DNA from: Bacteroidales bacterium
GTDB taxonomy: Bacteria; Bacteroidota; Bacteroidia; Bacteroidales; UBA10428
Reading direction: 5' to 3'
Assembly (NCBI GenBank): GCA_016935615.1
Contig: JAFGQO010000057.1
Location: forward strand, 1-59,468
Length of the DNA: 59,468 nucleotides
Positions 55,855 through 59,468 of this stretch are shown here, one piece after another; the stretch's first letter is position 1, and each line of letters starts with the position of its first letter. Below the pieces are notes generated by a model that worked only from the letters and a program-made list of their open reading frames with translations, ran no database searches and had not been told where the DNA came from. Both the position numbers and the translations under genes were made by a program.

Positions 55855-56913
55855 ATGATTGAAAACAATTCTATCCCGGAACACAGGATTTTCATGAGAC
55901 GTTGTCTGGAACTTGCCACTTCCGGTTTGGGTTATGTGGCACCAAATCCTTTGGTTGGAGCAGTTTTGGTATATAACAATGAGATAATCGGGGAGGGATT
56001 TCACAGGAAGTACGGAGAAGCTCATGCGGAAGTAAACGCTATTCGTATGGTTGCTGATCAATCAAAATTAGAGAAGAGCACAATGTATGTTAACCTTGAA
56101 CCATGCGCTCATATGGGGAAAACACCTCCATGTACCGATCTGATCATAGAAAAGAACATTCCAAGGGTGGTCGTAGGAACATCAGATCCGAATTCTATCG
56201 TTGCAGGGAAAGGGATTCAAAAACTTAAACAGGCAGGAGTTGACGTAATTGCGAATGTACTTACTGAGGAATGCAGGGAACTGAATAAGCGTTTTTTCAC
56301 ATACCATGAGAAGAAGAGGCCGTATATCATCTTAAAATGGGCACAGACTTCCGATGGGTTCATGGATTTGGTCAGGAAACCCGCGGAACCTGTCGGGGTG
56401 AACTGGATATCAAACTCATTGTCCAGAAAGCTTGTACATAAGTGGCGTGCTGAAGAGCAGGCAATTCTGACCGGGACAAATACGATTTTATATGATGATC
56501 CTGAATTGACGGTAAGACTTTGGGAAGGCAATTCGCCTTTACGGATAATTATAGACCGCAATTTATGCATTCCAAAATCTGCAAATGTATTTGACAATTC
56601 AGTGGCCACGATTGTATTCAATGAAAAAACGGGTAAAGTAAACGGTAAAACCGAATTCTTTAAGCTGAAACATGACAATTCAATCGGACAAATTCTGGAA
56701 ATATTATATACCCGTGAGATCCTTTCAGTACTTGTTGAAGGAGGAAAACAAATTTTTGAATATCTGATCAGGAATAAACTATGGGATGAAGCCAGAATTT
56801 TTATCGGTGAAAAAAAATTTAAAAAAGGATTGAAAGCTCCGGCAATTGATACTGCAATAAGAGATACAGAAAAAATTTTGTCAGATGAGCTGATCATATA
56901 CAGGAATCTTTAA
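55855..56913 (+). CDS. ribD: Bifunctional riboflavin biosynthesis protein RibD
   Basis: RibD deaminates and reduces the first pyrimidine intermediate of riboflavin synthesis. The 352-residue protein has the deaminase zinc site HAEVNAI (His57) and PCAHMGKTPPC (83-93) in its N-terminal half. The reductase half follows, with ILKWAQTSDGFMD, NWISN, ILTGTNTILYDDPELTVR and LVEGGKQIFEYLI. Other rib genes are not in the window. Confidence 0.96.
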   Translation: MIENNSIPEHRIFMRRCLELATSGLGYVAPNPLVGAVLVYNNEIIGEGFHRKYGEAHAEVNAIRMVADQSKLEKSTMYVNLEPCAHMGKTPPCTDLIIEKNIPRVVVGTSDPNSIVAGKGIQKLKQAGVDVIANVLTEECRELNKRFFTYHEKKRPYIILKWAQTSDGFMDLVRKPAEPVGVNWISNSLSRKLVHKWRAEEQAILTGTNTILYDDPELTVRLWEGNSPLRIIIDRNLCIPKSANVFDNSVATIVFNEKTGKVNGKTEFFKLKHDNSIGQILEILYTREILSVLVEGGKQIFEYLIRNKLWDEARIFIGEKKFKKGLKAPAIDTAIRDTEKILSDELIIYRNL

Positions 56914-57284
56914 AAAATTACAACAGAACTAAAATATGGATGATTTTTAAGAAAAATCCTTCAGTACAAATAAATCTTCTGTTTCCCTTTGTTAATAAGC
57001 TTTTCTGCACAAAAGCTTAGAATACATTATTTTAGTGTTTTTCAAAAGCAAATAATTTTGGTTTGAAACGGAACCAATGCCGGAATGTGCCGTATAAATC
57101 TTATATATTCAAGCTTCTGAAAATGAATGAAATAAATTTTCAACAGAAAAGCTTGAAAGTGTATATTGTTTAACAAAAAATCTCATTGTTAAAATGGGAT
57201 ATTATGCGTATAAATATTTGATTGAGGGAAGGTACATGATAACAATGCGAAATACGATTTAGATACTCCTCGATTACAGGTTTC
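56914..57284. other. Spacer between ribD and the large secreted protein
   Basis: About 370 A/T-rich bases. They contain a perfect hairpin at 56997-57018 and an extra copy of AAAAGCTT at 57147-57154, but no reading frame or RNA gene that I can support. A promoter for the next gene probably lies here; no exact TAnnTTTG was found. Confidence 0.5.
56997..57018 (+). terminator. Hairpin downstream of ribD
   Basis: AAGCTTTT and AAAAGCTT form a perfect 8-base stem around CTGCAC, 84 bases past the ribD stop. The stem is A/T-rich and no T-run follows, so a terminator role is only possible. Confidence 0.3.
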
Positions 57285-59468
57285 ATGAGAACTGACAGCC
57301 AACATATCCTATCAGGTCATACCAGGAAATTCATCCTGCTTTTCTTGTTTTTAATAGTATTCTTTGTAGTCAATATACATTCAACATATGCCGCCAATTA
57401 TTCTTCTGTTAAAACAGGGAACTGGAATGATCCTGCAACATGGGGATCGGCCTCTGTTCCGGCTTCTGCAGATAATGCGGTTGTGAATAACGGGCATACC
57501 GTTACGATAACAGCAAGTGTATTGGTTACTAATCTTACGGTCAATAGCGGAGGTATCGTAACGATCTCGAATCCAAGATACCTGACTATCAGGAACGGAG
57601 GAACGTTAATTGTTAATTCAGGAGCATCAATTGATCATACAGGTACCGGGTACTTACAGTTTGAAGGATCCTATGATTTTGGTCTGGTGGTAAATGGCAC
57701 CGGGAATGTTGATATCGAAGAATTATGCATAAATAGTATTAACACTCTTACAATATCTGGTTCCGGTTCAATTGATATCCGGGATGATCTTGAATTTCGG
57801 GGCGACAATGCTACTGTAATCAATAATCTTTCCGGAGGGATTACCCTGCATAGCGGTGGAGTAACAGGTTCAAACCTGTTATTCAATGTGAGTTATCCAG
57901 GCAGTTCCAATCACTTGACCAACAACGGGACCATTGTGATGGAGACAGGTGGCGGCGATGGGATAATTTATTTTAACGGAAGCAACAGCACAGTAACAAA
58001 TAACGGGACAATCACCTTCAATTATATCCAGGTAGCAGGTAGCGGGCATAGTTATTCCAATGATGGCGTTTCGACTTTCAATTCTATTGATTTCAACAAT
58101 GAAGACCTGCAATTTAATAATTCGGGCACAGTAAATCAAAGCGGAAATTTTGACGATGCCGACGGAACAGAGGCAATAAATAATTTAAATGGAGGGATCT
58201 GGAATTGGAGCGGAAGTTCTTATGATCCTCAATTGAAACTTTTTTGTAATGTTGACGGAGCGAATACATTTAATTATTCCCGGGGAGGTAATCAAACAAT
58301 AATTGATCCACAGGATGCTTATTGGCATATTGAACTCTCAGGTTCCGGAACTAAGACGGCTTCAGGCAGTTTTGATGTAGAGGGAAACTGGACAAATCAT
58401 AATGTTACTTTTGCTCCAGCGGCTACAACAATAACTTTTAACGGTAATTCAGATCAGACGATCTCAAAAAGTGGCAGTACGGAGTACTTTAATGATCTCG
58501 AAGTTGACAAACCTTCTGGCTTGTTGATCTTAGATGATGATGTAACTGTTACCACGAATTTGTACATGATTGAAGGCAATGTAAATTCCAATGGCAATAC
58601 ATTTGCACTTTCTCACTCAACTCCGGGTAATTTACATCACACACAGGGATATGTTATCGGTCAATTTAAAAGAGCGCTCAACAATACCTATATTGGTACT
58701 GATTACCTCTTTCCGGTAGGATACGGTGCAGGTTATAATCCGGTAACATTAAACTTTGCAAACATTTCAAACGGAAATCTGACGGTAGAGTTTATTCAGG
58801 GCGATCCCGGAGAAAACAGCGAGTTTCCCATAGATGATTCGGGTACAGATGTGTCTGACAGGTACGATGATGGTTATTGGACAATGACTTCTGACGGATC
58901 CTTTGCCAGTAATGGTGCATATATAACTCTTAATGCCACGGGATTTACCAATTACCCGGTTACTACTTCAACCAGGGTTCTTTACAGGAGCGGGGCAAGC
59001 TGGGCTGTTTCCGGAGATCATGTGAATGCCAGTGATCCTGAAGTATACCGGGATAATTACAGTGCCGGTTTTTCAGGTTCTGCCGACTTTGGATTGGGTT
59101 TCTGCTGCGGGACTATGGATGGAGGAGAAATTGATGCGGATCAGGAGATTTGTCCGGATTCAAAACCGGATCCTTTTACCAATGTGGTTTCTCCCTCAGG
59201 GGGTGCTAACCTGGTTTATCAATGGCAAAAAGAAGTTGGCGGAGGTGGCTGGTCAAATATACTTTTTGCCAACGGATTAACCTATACTGAACTTTTTAAT
59301 TTGACTCAAACCACCCTATACAGGAGAAAAACCACTTCTGCTGTTTGTGGAGTTGTTTATTCCGATACGGTGACGGTAACCGTTGGGGACAACACCGACC
59401 CGGTGATCACGACCTGTCCGGCAGACAGGGATGTATCGCTGAATGCAGGGTGTGAGCTGGTGGTTCCC
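57285..59468 (+). CDS. Large secreted multidomain protein with HYR domain (cut by window end)
   Basis: The frame is open from the ATG at 57285 to the window edge (728 codons) without a stop, so the 3' part is missing. A signal peptide with a hydrophobic core (FILLFLFLIVFFVVNIHSTYA) begins near residue 16. NYSSVKTGNWNDPATWGSASVP, a typical start of Bacteroidota surface proteins, follows. Next is a long beta-helix-like stretch full of short G/N/T-rich strands (GNGTxTINNNG style), then Ig-like segments (VSPSGGANLVYQWQKE). Near the end DPVITTCPADRDVSLNAGC is the start of a HYR domain. It is probably a T9SS cargo or adhesin; its sorting domain would lie beyond the window. Confidence 0.85.
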   Translation, partial: MRTDSQHILSGHTRKFILLFLFLIVFFVVNIHSTYAANYSSVKTGNWNDPATWGSASVPASADNAVVNNGHTVTITASVLVTNLTVNSGGIVTISNPRYLTIRNGGTLIVNSGASIDHTGTGYLQFEGSYDFGLVVNGTGNVDIEELCINSINTLTISGSGSIDIRDDLEFRGDNATVINNLSGGITLHSGGVTGSNLLFNVSYPGSSNHLTNNGTIVMETGGGDGIIYFNGSNSTVTNNGTITFNYIQVAGSGHSYSNDGVSTFNSIDFNNEDLQFNNSGTVNQSGNFDDADGTEAINNLNGGIWNWSGSSYDPQLKLFCNVDGANTFNYSRGGNQTIIDPQDAYWHIELSGSGTKTASGSFDVEGNWTNHNVTFAPAATTITFNGNSDQTISKSGSTEYFNDLEVDKPSGLLILDDDVTVTTNLYMIEGNVNSNGNTFALSHSTPGNLHHTQGYVIGQFKRALNNTYIGTDYLFPVGYGAGYNPVTLNFANISNGNLTVEFIQGDPGENSEFPIDDSGTDVSDRYDDGYWTMTSDGSFASNGAYITLNATGFTNYPVTTSTRVLYRSGASWAVSGDHVNASDPEVYRDNYSAGFSGSADFGLGFCCGTMDGGEIDADQEICPDSKPDPFTNVVSPSGGANLVYQWQKEVGGGGWSNILFANGLTYTELFNLTQTTLYRRKTTSAVCGVVYSDTVTVTVGDNTDPVITTCPADRDVSLNAGCELVVP

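Noticed and set aside
56217-56897. 226-residue minus-strand frame within ribD
   Set aside because: It is antisense to the RibD reductase domain, serine-rich and lacking any family pattern.
57147-57154. Extra AAAAGCTT copy as part of a repeat family
   Set aside because: One extra 8-base copy beyond the hairpin is expected by chance in A/T-rich DNA, and no further copies were seen in this spacer.
1-59468. CRISPR array, prophage or insertion sequence
   Set aside because: No direct-repeat/spacer array, integrase, transposase or phage structural gene was recognised anywhere in the window.

Overview
The window is a piece of chromosome from a low-GC member of the Bacteroidota. The evidence is a PorP/SprF-type protein next to a giant adhesin with SprB-like repeats and a type IX (T9SS) 'type B' C-terminal domain, a DUF2723 membrane protein, an orphan S23/four-helix-bundle gene, and many start regions preceded by the Bacteroidota -7 promoter element TAnnTTTG. 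The gene set (fumarase, both methylmalonyl-CoA mutase subunits, several envelope polysaccharide genes) suits a Bacteroidales/Marinilabiliales-like organism, but genus and order cannot be fixed from the sequence.

Layout. 1-3.5 kb: nadB, a small membrane protein and purD. 3.8-8.5 kb: porP/sprF-like gene and a 1276-residue T9SS adhesin. 8.7-21.4 kb: envelope glycan region. Two tandem DUF6625 putative glycosyltransferases are on the + strand. Facing them is a tightly packed minus-strand unit: O-antigen ligase, mpg (DNA repair), DUF2723, polysaccharide deacetylase, two GT4 glycosyltransferases, two sulfotransferases and one unknown gene. 21.8-26.0 kb: rplM-rpsI, rpsB-tsf, terminator, pyrH, frr. 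26-33.7 kb: OmpA-like lipoprotein, dxs, membrane-bound AraC regulator, exported TPR-caspase-like protein and YgjP-type metallopeptidase. 34-36.6 kb: tsaB, efp and a GAF-SpoIIE phosphatase. 36.6-41 kb: a second O-antigen ligase/polymerase, a Wzz-like protein, tyrS and cvpA. 41.2 kb: tRNA-Arg(CCU). 42-44.2 kb: patatin-type outer-membrane protein. 44.4-52.9 kb: fumC, an outer-membrane protein, mutA, a GH2 glycosidase, an S23 element and mutB. 53-56.9 kb: arsC-like, prfB (with a programmed +1 frameshift), recX, prmC and ribD. From 57.3 kb to the end: a large secreted multidomain protein, cut by the window edge.

How the genes fit together. The 10.6-21.4 kb unit looks like one transcription unit making and modifying a sulfated surface glycan; the DUF6625 pair is probably part of it. 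The T9SS adhesin and the truncated secreted protein at the end are surface products that depend on the T9SS, whose core machinery is not in this window. The translation block (L13, S9, S2, EF-Ts, RRF, EF-P, RF2, PrmC, TyrS, TsaB, tRNA-Arg) is core. RF2 is regulated by frameshifting, and the L13 and S2 genes have leader hairpins that could be autoregulatory.

No complete defence island, CRISPR array, transposon or prophage is visible. The least explained items are the S23 gene bounded by 15-bp inverted repeats inside the methylmalonyl-CoA mutase region, the exported caspase-like TPR protein, the DUF6625/sulfotransferase cassette with its unknown 199-residue protein, and the structured rpsB leader.
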